From assembly GCA_012513595.1 (NCBI GenBank), contig JAAZBY010000202.1:1-6628 (forward strand): a stretch of 6,628 nucleotides of DNA, written 5' to 3'. The position numbers and the translations under genes are program-made. Below, piece after piece: positions 1 to 6,294 of the stretch. The first letter of the stretch is position 1. Each line of letters begins with the position of its first letter. Below the pieces are notes generated by a model that saw only the letters and a program-made list of their open reading frames with translations, did not search any database and was not told the origin of the DNA. This stretch comes from Chloroflexota bacterium. Its GTDB lineage: Bacteria > Chloroflexota > Anaerolineae > UBA1429.

Positions 1-598
1 CCTGATCCAAACGAACATCGACAACCTGGCCGGCGTGCCGTCCATCATCTATGGGATGCTGGGCCTGGCTGTCTTTGTGCGCAGCCTGGAACGCGTCACT
101 AGCGGGGCGCTCTTTGGCCTGGGCGGCCCCTCGCAGAACGGGCGCACGGTGCTCTCTGCGGGGCTGACGTTGGGGCTTCTCGTGCTGCCCGTGGTGATCA
201 TCAACGCGCAGGAGGCCATCCGCGCGGTGCCCCGCTCGCTGCGCCAGGCTAGCCTGGGGTTGGGGGCCACCCGCTGGCAGACGATATGGCATCACGTGCT
301 TCCAGCCGCCCTGCCCGGCATCCTGACGGGCAGCATTCTGGCCATCTCGCGAGCCCTCGGCGAGACTGCCCCCCTGGTGGTGGTGGGCGCCTCGACGTTC
401 ATCGCCGTAGACCCCAGCGGCCCCTTTAGCAAGTTCACCACGCTACCGATCCAGATCTACCAGTGGACGGCGCGTCCGCAGGGGGCCTTCCGCAACATCG
501 CCGCGGCGGCCATCCTCGTTCTGCTGGCCATGCTACTGATCCTCAACGCCGCCGCAGTGATCCTACGCCACCGCGCTAGCAGGAGAACCCGAACGTGA
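1..598 (+). CDS. pstA: Phosphate ABC transporter permease PstA, 3' part
   Basis: Inner-membrane permease subunit of the high-affinity phosphate importer PstSCAB; it pairs with PstC and is driven by PstB. The frame is open from base 2, giving about 198 residues before the TGA at 596-598. PstA is usually about 280-300 residues, so roughly the first third lies outside the window. Visible hallmarks are the [11 protein letters not shown] segment near the left edge (shared by PstA and PstC), the cytoplasmic EAA loop ([20 protein letters not shown], then a [11 protein letters not shown] stretch) that docks on the ATPase, and the [14 protein letters not shown] segment typical of PstA. Hydrophobic segments flank these, and the tail is basic ([10 protein letters not shown]). 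The stop overlaps the pstB start in GTGA, indicating translational coupling. An apparent ATG at 35 is internal, because the conserved NLAGVP motif is encoded upstream of it. The identification is firm; only the 5' end is missing. Confidence 0.95.
   Translation, partial: LIQTNIDNLAGVPSIIYGMLGLAVFVRSLERVTSGALFGLGGPSQNGRTVLSAGLTLGLLVLPVVIINAQEAIRAVPRSLRQASLGLGATRWQTIWHHVLPAALPGILTGSILAISRALGETAPLVVVGASTFIAVDPSGPFSKFTTLPIQIYQWTARPQGAFRNIAAAAILVLLAMLLILNAAAVILRHRASRRTRT
581..587 (+). promoter_or_regulatory. Ribosome binding site of pstB
   Basis: AGGAGAA lies inside the last codons of pstA, 7 bases before the GTG at 595. It supports the GTG start with its 4-base overlap over the in-frame ATG at 604, which would sit too far from it. 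Confidence 0.7.
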
Positions 599-1431
599 CG
601 ACAATGGCATCTACGACCGCTACACTGACAGCCCGGGCCGTGCCTGTGGCCGTGGCCGCCGCCGGCGGCGACCCGGCGGTGGAGACGCGCGACCTCTCGA
701 TCTACTATGGCTCCTTTCGCGCCGTGCGCGGCGTGAACCTGCGCATCCCGCCCCGCAAGGTGACGGCGATCATCGGGCCGTCAGGGTGTGGCAAGAGCAC
801 CCTGCTCCGCTCGCTCAATCGCATGAACGAGACCCTCGGCGACAGCCACGTAACGGGAGAGGTCTACTTCCACGGCCAGAGCATCTATGGCGCGGACGTC
901 GACCCGGTGCAGCTGCGCCGGCGGATCGGCATGGTCTTCCAAAGGCCCAACCCGTTCCCGAAGAGTATCTATGAGAACGTAGCTTGGGGTGCACGAGTGA
1001 ACGGTTATCGGGGAGATATGAACGCCCATGTTGAGCGGTGCCTGCGCGATGCCGCCCTGTGGGACGAGGTCAAGGACAACCTGGCCAAGTCGGCCCTGGC
1101 GCTTTCCGGGGGACAGCAGCAGCGCCTGTGTATCGCCCGGGCCATTGCCGTGCGCCCCGAGGTGATCCTGATGGACGAGCCGGCCTCGGCGCTGGATCCG
1201 GTGGCCACGCTGAGGATCGAGGAGCTGATCCAGGCGCTCAAGCGGGAGTATGCCATCGTCATCGTCACGCACAACATGCAGCAGGCTGCCCGCGTGTCAG
1301 ACTACACGGCCTTTCTGACCATGGATGCTCAGAGGGCGGGCTACTTGGTGGAACACGGGCCCACTCGCGAGGTGTTCACCAATCCCAGGCAGCAGATCAC
1401 CGAGGACTATATCACCGGGCGGTTTGGCTGA
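595..1431 (+). CDS. pstB: Phosphate ABC transporter ATP-binding protein PstB
   Basis: Cytoplasmic ATPase that powers phosphate import through PstA/PstC. The 278 residues contain the full nucleotide-binding domain: Walker [10 protein letters not shown] (61-69), Q-loop Gln116 in [13 protein letters not shown] signature LSGGQQQR (170-177), Walker B VILMDEP (190-196), D-loop SALD (198-201) and switch His226 in VTHNMQQ. The pairing of the VFQRPNPFP segment with the [13 protein letters not shown] signature and the DYITGRFG end is characteristic of PstB rather than of other ABC ATPases. The GTG start overlaps the pstA stop and has a good ribosome binding site. About 29 N-terminal residues before the conserved [10 protein letters not shown] are Ala/Thr/Val-rich and of low complexity, which makes the protein a little longer than the usual 250-260 residues. 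No phoU follows; the next gene is convergent, with 31 bases between the stops. Such operons are normally phosphate-regulated, but the promoter is outside the window. Confidence 0.97.
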   Translation: MTTMASTTATLTARAVPVAVAAAGGDPAVETRDLSIYYGSFRAVRGVNLRIPPRKVTAIIGPSGCGKSTLLRSLNRMNETLGDSHVTGEVYFHGQSIYGADVDPVQLRRRIGMVFQRPNPFPKSIYENVAWGARVNGYRGDMNAHVERCLRDAALWDEVKDNLAKSALALSGGQQQRLCIARAIAVRPEVILMDEPASALDPVATLRIEELIQALKREYAIVIVTHNMQQAARVSDYTAFLTMDAQRAGYLVEHGPTREVFTNPRQQITEDYITGRFG

Positions 1432-1462
1432 GGGCCGTCGAGCGGCAGGCCGTTGGGCAGTG

Positions 1463-3040
1463 TCAGGTGAGTTGGCAGGGCCTGCCGCGGCCGAGGACCA
1501 TGGCCTCATAGGCTCGACGCGTCTTGTCATAATCCCCGTCGCGGTCCAGCGCAAGCCCACGCCCCACGGCCGAGGCCACCTGCCCGAGCCCGATCTCCGC
1601 TAGGCGCGCGTCGAGGGCGGCCAGCATCGCTGGCGCGCTGCCCGGCGCGGTGCTGCGGCCATCCAGAATCAGGTGCAGCCAGGCGCGCCGCACGCCGGCC
1701 TCCCGGGCCATCCGCAGGATCGCCAAGGGGTAGGCGATCGACCCGTGCGAGCTCCTCTCGGAGAGCAGGCCGAGCAGGTGTAGCGCCGCGCCACGCCGGC
1801 GCACGCCGTCGAGGGCACTGCGGAGGACGGGGTTGGCCGCGAAGGAACCGTCCTGCAGGGCCTGGTCCAGGCGGACGTCGTCCTGTACCACCACGCGCCC
1901 TGCGCCGATGTTCAGGTGGCCGGCCTCGGAGTTGCCCGGCTTGCCCGCCTCCAGCCCCACAGCAGGGCCGGCGGCAAGCAGCCGCGTGTGCGGGTGGTGG
2001 GCCAGAAGGCCGTCCCAGACCGGCGTCGAGGCCAGATGGATGGGGTTGCCTTCATCGGCCGCCCCGCAGCCCCACCCGTCCAGGATGAGGAGGAGCATGC
2101 GGCGCGCCCCCCAGGCGTGCCCGGGGGCCAGGGTGCGCCCCGTCATGGCCGCCGGCACCGCCAAGCCCAGCGCATGGAGCACCGTGGGGGCCACGTCTGC
2201 AAGGGAGCCCGACACCAGCAGGGCGGGCGCCGGCGCACGCGCGTCGATGAGCACCAACGGCACCGGGCTGGCCGTGTGGGCCACGTGCGGCCCGCCGTCC
2301 GGACGGGCCATGACCTCCAAGTTGCCATGATCGGCGGTGACGAGGACGACGTAGCCCGCCGCGACGGCGGCGCCAACCATGCGCCCGAGGTGCCGGTCTA
2401 TCGCGGCAGCGCAGGCGATCTTGCCGGGGTGGCTGGCGGTGTGGCCGATGACGTCGCCATTGGCCACGTTGGCGGCGATCAGGGCGTAGCCCTCCTGCAG
2501 CCCGGCGATGACGCGGTCGGCCACTAGTGGCAGGCTCATCTCCGGGGTGTCTTCCCAGGCGACCCCGTGCAGCGAGGGCACGCGCACGTCGTCTTGGCCT
2601 GGGAAGGGCTGGGCGCGGCAGCCGTTCAGAAAGTAGGTGATGTGCGCCGCCTTTTCGGACTCGGCGACGCGCAACTGCCGCAGCCCAGCGCGGCTGACGA
2701 CTTCCCCAAGTGTCTCGCCCACCTCAGCAGGGGCAAAGGCCACCGGCAGGTGCACGAACTTGTCGTGGTACAGCGTGAGAATCACGAAAGTGAGGTCGCG
2801 GAGGGCGCGGCGCGGAAAGTGGCGGAAGCCCGGCTCTACGAAGGCCTCGGTGAGCTGGACCTCACGCTCGCCGCGCCGGCAGCAGAACACCACGGCATCG
2901 CCATCGCGGACTGGGCCGACGGGCGCGCCCCGCCCGTCTACAAGGACGAGCGGCTCCATGCCATAGTCGGACTGGCCGGCGGCGTACGCCGCCCTGACGG
3001 CTTGCGCCAGGGCCGCCCCGCCGCCCGCCAGGCTAGCCAT
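1463..3040 (-). CDS. gpmI: Circularly permuted cofactor-independent phosphoglycerate mutase
   Basis: Family role: interconverts 3- and 2-phosphoglycerate in glycolysis using two metal ions and a phosphoserine intermediate. The 525 residues match the usual total length of about 510, but the two halves are swapped. Residues 1-308 correspond to the canonical C-terminal part: Arg56 and Arg59 (the R..R pair of FRxDRxRQ), Lys130 in AESEK, Asp196 and His200 in NGDVIGH, Asp237-His238 in TADHGN, His252/His255 in PHVAHT, and the usual end SLADVAPTVLHALGL...MTGRTL. A linker of about ten residues follows. Residues 315-525 are the canonical N-terminal part: Asp321 in LILDGWG, phosphorylatable Ser371 in GNSEAGHLNIGAGR, His432, Arg462, Arg494 and Arg500 in GRGLALDRD. 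The frame is unbroken throughout. The ATG overlaps the stop of the upstream HAD gene by 8 bases (ATGGCTAG), so translation is probably coupled; a GGGG just upstream is only a weak ribosome binding site. The Asp of the conserved DGRD motif is Ser463 here. Family membership is firm. Phosphoglycerate mutase activity is inferred, and a divergent phosphomutase or phosphatase is possible. Confidence 0.9.
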   Translation of the reverse strand: MASLAGGGAALAQAVRAAYAAGQSDYGMEPLVLVDGRGAPVGPVRDGDAVVFCCRRGEREVQLTEAFVEPGFRHFPRRALRDLTFVILTLYHDKFVHLPVAFAPAEVGETLGEVVSRAGLRQLRVAESEKAAHITYFLNGCRAQPFPGQDDVRVPSLHGVAWEDTPEMSLPLVADRVIAGLQEGYALIAANVANGDVIGHTASHPGKIACAAAIDRHLGRMVGAAVAAGYVVLVTADHGNLEVMARPDGGPHVAHTASPVPLVLIDARAPAPALLVSGSLADVAPTVLHALGLAVPAAMTGRTLAPGHAWGARRMLLLILDGWGCGAADEGNPIHLASTPVWDGLLAHHPHTRLLAAGPAVGLEAGKPGNSEAGHLNIGAGRVVVQDDVRLDQALQDGSFAANPVLRSALDGVRRRGAALHLLGLLSERSSHGSIAYPLAILRMAREAGVRRAWLHLILDGRSTAPGSAPAMLAALDARLAEIGLGQVASAVGRGLALDRDGDYDKTRRAYEAMVLGRGRPCQLT

Positions 3041-3770
3041 CGCCCCGACGCGACGGGAAGAGGTCCAGGAGCTCGGAGAAGTTGCGGATCACCGCGTCGG
3101 GCGGGTAAGGGGCCTGGCGCGCGACGTCGTAATCCTCGGGTTCGAGGAGGAGGACGACCGCGCCCCAGCCCGCTTTGCGCGCGCCCTCGACGTCGCGGAT
3201 GGGGTTGTCTCCCACATAGGCGCAACACTGCGGGGCCACGCCGGCCTCGCGCGCGGCGTATTGGTAGATGTCGGCCCCTGGCTTGCGCAGGCCGATGACC
3301 GCCGAAAGGACCACCGGCGAAAAGTGCTGGCCCAGGCCGTCGTCCTCCAGCCAGTTGGGGATCTCACGCTCAGTGATGGTGTTCGAGAGGATGCCGAGGC
3401 GGTAACCCCGGGCGATCAGCCCTTCGACGACGGCCCTGGCCTCGGGGCGCGCCTCGCGGCGGCCCATGGTCTGGCGATAGGCATAGGTGAGCTCGCCGGC
3501 CCGTGGGGCGACCTGGTCGTAGGGATGGTCGGGTAGCAGCCACTTGGTCCAGAGTTCGCACTCGGTCGCCTCAGAGAGGGTCTCAAAGGCCCACTTGCGG
3601 TAGGCCTTGTAGCGCTCGTCGAGCAGGGCGCAGAACGCCGCGGGGGGCGCGGTAGCGCCGACCAGGGCGGTGATCCGTTCCCTGGCCCGGGCCTGGTAGG
3701 CCTCGTCGGGGTGGGTCACGCGCAGCGTGTTGCCCACGTCGATAAAGATCACCTCTATGCGATGGTCCAT
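3033..3770 (-). CDS. HAD-superfamily hydrolase (probable phosphatase)
   Basis: Cytoplasmic haloacid-dehalogenase-fold enzyme; most relatives hydrolyse small phosphate esters through an aspartyl-phosphate. From the ATG at 3770 it has 245 residues. Motif I is FIDVGNTL with nucleophile Asp11, but the second, acid/base Asp of the usual DxD is Gly13. Motif II is LGILSNT (Ser129), motif III is Lys163 in GLRKPG, and motif IV is YVGDNPIRD (Asp188, Asp193). A helical cap insert lies between motifs I and II (about 20-105), as in subclass I members such as phosphoglycolate phosphatase and dehalogenases. The frame also stays open to a GTG at 3839, but the ATG at 3770 is preferred: it has AAAGG 8 bases upstream and places motif I ten residues from the start, as is typical. 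The last 8 bases overlap the mutase gene, linking the two enzymes. It follows the binding-protein gene after a 97-base gap holding a hairpin. The substrate is unknown; it does not resemble phosphonoacetaldehyde hydrolase (no DWAGT motif I). Confidence 0.87.
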   Translation of the reverse strand: MDHRIEVIFIDVGNTLRVTHPDEAYQARARERITALVGATAPPAAFCALLDERYKAYRKWAFETLSEATECELWTKWLLPDHPYDQVAPRAGELTYAYRQTMGRREARPEARAVVEGLIARGYRLGILSNTITEREIPNWLEDDGLGQHFSPVVLSAVIGLRKPGADIYQYAAREAGVAPQCCAYVGDNPIRDVEGARKAGWGAVVLLLEPEDYDVARQAPYPPDAVIRNFSELLDLFPSRRGDG

Positions 3771-3772
3771 AT

Positions 3773-3783
3773 CCTCAGCCTTT
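3773..3783 (-). promoter_or_regulatory. Ribosome binding site region of the HAD hydrolase gene
   Basis: On the - strand, AAAGG (3783-3779) lies 8 bases before the ATG at 3770, with a second GAGG (3776-3773) closer to it. This decides the start: the alternative GTG at 3839 falls within the hairpin region at 3826-3854 and would add 23 Pro-rich residues in front of motif I. Confidence 0.6.
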
Positions 3784-3825
3784 CGCAGATAAAGCAGGGT
3801 CTCGGGCCGCACCGGAGGGAAAGGC

Positions 3826-3854
3826 GGGGACGCGGCCACGTGCGCCGCGCCCCC
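3826..3854 (-). terminator. Strong intergenic hairpin after the binding-protein gene
   Basis: On the - strand GGGGGCGCGGC pairs with GCCGCGTCCCC around the loop GCACGTG. That is 11 pairs, ten Watson-Crick plus one G.U. It starts 13 bases after the stop of the binding-protein gene and ends 55 bases before the HAD start. Only a short pyrimidine run with three T (GCCTTTCCCTC) follows, so it is not a textbook intrinsic terminator. It could be a partial terminator that lowers expression of the two enzymes relative to the transporter, or a 3' stabiliser of the transporter mRNA. On the + strand the same stem has an A.C mismatch, so it is better suited to the leftward transcript. Confidence 0.5.
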
Positions 3855-3867
3855 TGGGTTGGCGGGG

Positions 3868-5073
3868 TCACTGGCTCAGGAAGTTCACCGTCCAAAAGTC
3901 GCGCATCTTGCTGATGTTCTGGTAGACAAAGAGATCGTCCTGCGACCAGACGTCCAGCTCCTCACGCGGGATAGAGTCCTCGGGGGCGGGGATGTCGGTG
4001 CGCGCCGAGTAGTTCCCGATGACGTTCCAGGGCTCGTTCCCCTCGTTCAGGACAAAGTTGATGAACAGCTTGGCCGCGTTGGGATGCGCGGCGCGGTTGA
4101 TCACGGCCAGGTAGGCCTGCGTCTGCACGCCGATCACCGGGTCAAGCCCCATGCAGGCGTCAAACACGACCTCGCCCTTGAGCGTGCGGCGGTACTTGGA
4201 GTAGGAGGTAAAGCCCACGCCTGCCTCGGTCATGCCCGGGGTGGCAAAGCCCTCCACGGCCTCATCCCCGCCGGGCACCGGCACCGGCGCGTTCTGCGCA
4301 AAGCGCTTGACCCACAGCCAGCCGGCGTCGGGGGTGTCGCCGTCGAGAACCGGGTCACTGCCATAGTAGGCCTTGTAGGCGGCGGCCAGCTCCTCGGTGT
4401 TTGAGGCGATGGTCGTCAGGATCCCCATCGTGCTGGCGTCGGTCAGGGGGTCTTCGATGAAGACCTTGCCCTTCCACTCCGGCTCGGTCATCTCCCACCA
4501 GTTCGTGATCGGGCAGCCAGCGGGGTTCAGTTCGCTATTGTAGCCCACCACGCGGACGCCATAGCGAGAGACGACCAGCGGGTTGCGCGCCTCCGCGGGG
4601 ATGACGTCCAGCAGGTCGTCGGGGACGAACGGCACGAGGTAGCCCTTGGGCAGCAGGTCGCCAAAGATGTCGGGGCCGCCGCCGGAGAACCAGACGTCGC
4701 CGACGTAGGCGCCGGCCTTTTGCTCCTCACGCACCTTGATGACCGCATCGTCACCGCCGAGGTCAAAGCCCTCCACGGTGATCTCCGGGTACTTGGCCAT
4801 GAAGGCGGCCGCGGCGTCCTCGATGCGAGACGAGTTGGCGTAGACGAGCACCTTGCCCTCGGCCTTGGCGGCGGCCTCGATGGCCGCCCAGTCCTGCTTG
4901 GCGGGGGCGTACTGCCCCAGCTCTGCGCCCTTGAGCCACTCCTCGTCGGCGCTCAGCGCCGGGCTGGCCTCGCCGCCCGCGGCGGGCGCGCCCGTACCGG
5001 GCGCGGGGGCGACGCAGCCGGCCAAGAGGCAGACCAGCAGGCACAATATGCACAGCGAGCGTGACGGTCTCAT
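3868..5073 (-). CDS. ABC transporter substrate-binding lipoprotein (ferric/sugar-phosphate type)
   Basis: Extracytoplasmic receptor that delivers ligand to the permease encoded upstream. From the ATG at 5073 it has 401 residues. A signal peptide with basic start MRPSR and core LCILCLLVCLL ends in lipobox LAGC, predicting lipidation on Cys20. An Ala/Pro/Gly-rich tether (21-40) follows. The mature domain opens with DWAAIEAAAKAEGKVLVYAN (61-80), then DVWFSGGGPDIFGDL (126-140), GVRVVGYNSEL (172-182) and WWEMTEPEWKGKV (192-203). This order is that of the binding-protein group containing FbpA-like ferric and AfuA-like hexose-phosphate receptors. The adjacent Tyr pair used for iron by FbpA-type proteins is not evident; the comparable region reads GFTSYSKYRR (287-296). 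The frame extends upstream to 5223, but the signal peptide and a strong ribosome binding site fix the start at 5073. It is third in the operon after permease and ATPase, with 124 bases to the ATPase stop. The class is firm; the ligand is unknown. Confidence 0.9.
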   Translation of the reverse strand: MRPSRSLCILCLLVCLLAGCVAPAPGTGAPAAGGEASPALSADEEWLKGAELGQYAPAKQDWAAIEAAAKAEGKVLVYANSSRIEDAAAAFMAKYPEITVEGFDLGGDDAVIKVREEQKAGAYVGDVWFSGGGPDIFGDLLPKGYLVPFVPDDLLDVIPAEARNPLVVSRYGVRVVGYNSELNPAGCPITNWWEMTEPEWKGKVFIEDPLTDASTMGILTTIASNTEELAAAYKAYYGSDPVLDGDTPDAGWLWVKRFAQNAPVPVPGGDEAVEGFATPGMTEAGVGFTSYSKYRRTLKGEVVFDACMGLDPVIGVQTQAYLAVINRAAHPNAAKLFINFVLNEGNEPWNVIGNYSARTDIPAPEDSIPREELDVWSQDDLFVYQNISKMRDFWTVNFLSQ

Positions 5074-5078
5074 GGTTT

Positions 5079-5085
5079 CCTCCCT
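5079..5085 (-). promoter_or_regulatory. Ribosome binding site of the substrate-binding protein gene
   Basis: AGGGAGG on the - strand ends 5 bases before the ATG at 5073 and is the best such site in the leftward operon. It fits the need to make more binding protein than membrane subunits. The remaining 124-base gap (5074-5197) shows no convincing promoter; it holds a small inverted repeat, GCGC-att-GCGC, at 5129-5139. Confidence 0.75.
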
Positions 5086-5197
5086 GGTGTCCTGTGTCGG
5101 TGCCGAAGCCACTATCGACGACGCTGCCGCGCATTGCGCTTGCTGCGGACCACCTCCTCTCCCCTGCGGGCCCGTGCCCTGCCGCCGTGGCCGGCTA

Positions 5198-6283
5198 CTA
5201 GAACGGTGCCACCAGGTTGCCACTGTCGGCGTCGTACAGGTTGAGCATCTCGGTACGGAAGGTCAGCCAGATTCTGTCATCCATAGCGATCTCGCTGATG
5301 CCGGCTTCCTTGGCTGTGATCTCCAGGCCGTTGTGGTGGGCCACGATGGTCGTGTCGGCGCCGGCCGGCAGCACCGAGTAGGCGACGAACTCGGGCGCCC
5401 CGGCCACCGGCTCCCGTGAGATGGCCACGTCTTCAGGGCGCACGGCCACGACGACCTCTCCGCTGGCGCCGTGGGTGGGCACTTGAACGCTAAAGTGGCC
5501 GAGGTCCACGACTCCCTCGCTGGCCACGCGCCCCCGCAGCAGGTTGATCTTGGGGTTGCCCACAAAGTCCGCCACGAAAAGGTTGGCCGGGGTGCGGTAG
5601 ACGGCGTCGGGCGCGTCGACCTGCTGCAGGACTCCCTCCTTCATCACGGCGATCGACGTCGACATGGTCAGGGCCTCGACCTGGTCGTGGGTCACATAGA
5701 TCGTCGTGGCGCCGGCCAGGCGATGCAGCCGCTTGAGCTCGCCGCGCATGTCCATGCGCAGGCGCGCGTCCAGGTTGGAGAGGGGCTCGTCCATCAGGAA
5801 GACCTTCGGCCGGTAGGCCAACATGCGGGCCAGGGCGATGCGCTGCTGCTGCCCGCCGCTCATTTCGCGCGGGTAGCGCCCCTCATAGCCCTCCATCTTG
5901 ACCTCGGCAAGGGATTCTTGGACACGGCGCTCCATTTCCGCCTTGGGCACTTTCTGGATCTCCAGAGCGAAGGTCATGTTCTTGTACACGGTCATATGGG
6001 GCCAGAGGGCATAGTTCTGAAAGACGAGCCCCAGATCCCTCTTGCCGGCGGGTAGGGAGATGCCCTGGTCGTAGGAGAAGACCAGCTTGTCGCCGATCAG
6101 GATCTCACCGGCATCAGGTTCCTCGAGGCCGGCCACGCAGCGCAGCAGTGTCGTCTTGCCGCAGCCCGAGGGGCCCAGCAGGGTGAGGAAGGCGCCCGGC
6201 GCGATGGTGAGGCTGACGTCGTCGACGGCGACCACGTCTCCGAACCGCTTGGTGAGGTGGCTGATGGTGATCTCTGTGGCCAT
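5198..6283 (-). CDS. ABC transporter ATP-binding protein with C-terminal TOBE-type domain
   Basis: Cytoplasmic ATPase of the importer encoded by its neighbours. With the ATG at 6283 it has 361 residues. It carries Walker A GPSGCGKTT (37-45), Q-loop Gln89 in LVFQNYALWPHMTV, signature MSGGQQQR (141-148), Walker B VFLMDEP (161-167), D-loop SNLD (169-172) and switch His199 in VTHDQVEA. After FVGNPKINLL (240-249) comes a regulatory domain of about 110 residues with VAVRPEDV (279-286), as in the MalK/UgpC/PotA/FbpC group. Length and the GNPKIN segment are most like the sugar and glycerol-phosphate ATPases. A GTG at 6298 would overlap the permease stop as GTGA and add five residues (MKRGD). The ATG is preferred for its family-typical MATEITISHLTKRFG start and the GAGGGG just before it, though the choice is not certain. 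The permease stop lies 11 bases upstream of this ATG. Confidence 0.93.
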   Translation of the reverse strand: MATEITISHLTKRFGDVVAVDDVSLTIAPGAFLTLLGPSGCGKTTLLRCVAGLEEPDAGEILIGDKLVFSYDQGISLPAGKRDLGLVFQNYALWPHMTVYKNMTFALEIQKVPKAEMERRVQESLAEVKMEGYEGRYPREMSGGQQQRIALARMLAYRPKVFLMDEPLSNLDARLRMDMRGELKRLHRLAGATTIYVTHDQVEALTMSTSIAVMKEGVLQQVDAPDAVYRTPANLFVADFVGNPKINLLRGRVASEGVVDLGHFSVQVPTHGASGEVVVAVRPEDVAISREPVAGAPEFVAYSVLPAGADTTIVAHHNGLEITAKEAGISEIAMDDRIWLTFRTEMLNLYDADSGNLVAPF

Positions 6284-6294
6284 ATCCCCTCGCT

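Noticed and set aside
1432..1462. Possible bidirectional terminator between the convergent stops of pstB and the mutase
   Set aside because: There are short GC-rich repeats (GGCAGGCC-like) but no stable stem with a T-run on either strand.
1463..2098. Reading 2098-1463 as a separate iPGM N-terminal-half gene, with 3040-2100 as a separate C-terminal-half gene
   Set aside because: There is no stop or frame change between the halves, and no convincing ribosome binding site before the ATG at 2098. A single fused protein is the simpler reading.
1833..2527. Long + strand open frames opposite the mutase gene (1833-2330 and 1916-2527)
   Set aside because: They lie antisense to a gene with clear family motifs, encode Arg/Gly/Ala-rich protein with no recognisable domain, and are expected by chance in GC-rich coding DNA.
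3771..3839. Upstream GTG start for the HAD gene at 3839
   Set aside because: It would add a Pro-rich, non-conserved leader and start within the hairpin region; the ATG at 3770 has a suitably spaced AAAGG.
3859..4404. + strand open frame opposite the binding-protein gene
   Set aside because: Antisense shadow of a clearly coding gene, with no ribosome binding site or family motif recognised.
5150..5160. AGGAGGTGG on the - strand in the gap between the ATPase and binding-protein genes
   Set aside because: It looks like a perfect ribosome binding site, but the nearest ATG (5134) is 18 bases past the AGGAGG core and opens a frame that only shadows the binding-protein gene. Treated as a chance purine run.
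5074..5223. 50-residue upstream extension of the binding protein to 5223
   Set aside because: It would bury the lipoprotein signal peptide and overlap the end of the ATPase gene; the ATG at 5073 has a strong ribosome binding site.
5471..6055. + strand open frame of 194 codons opposite the ATPase gene
   Set aside because: It mirrors conserved ABC ATPase sequence on the other strand; its His/Gly/Val-rich composition is typical of such shadows.
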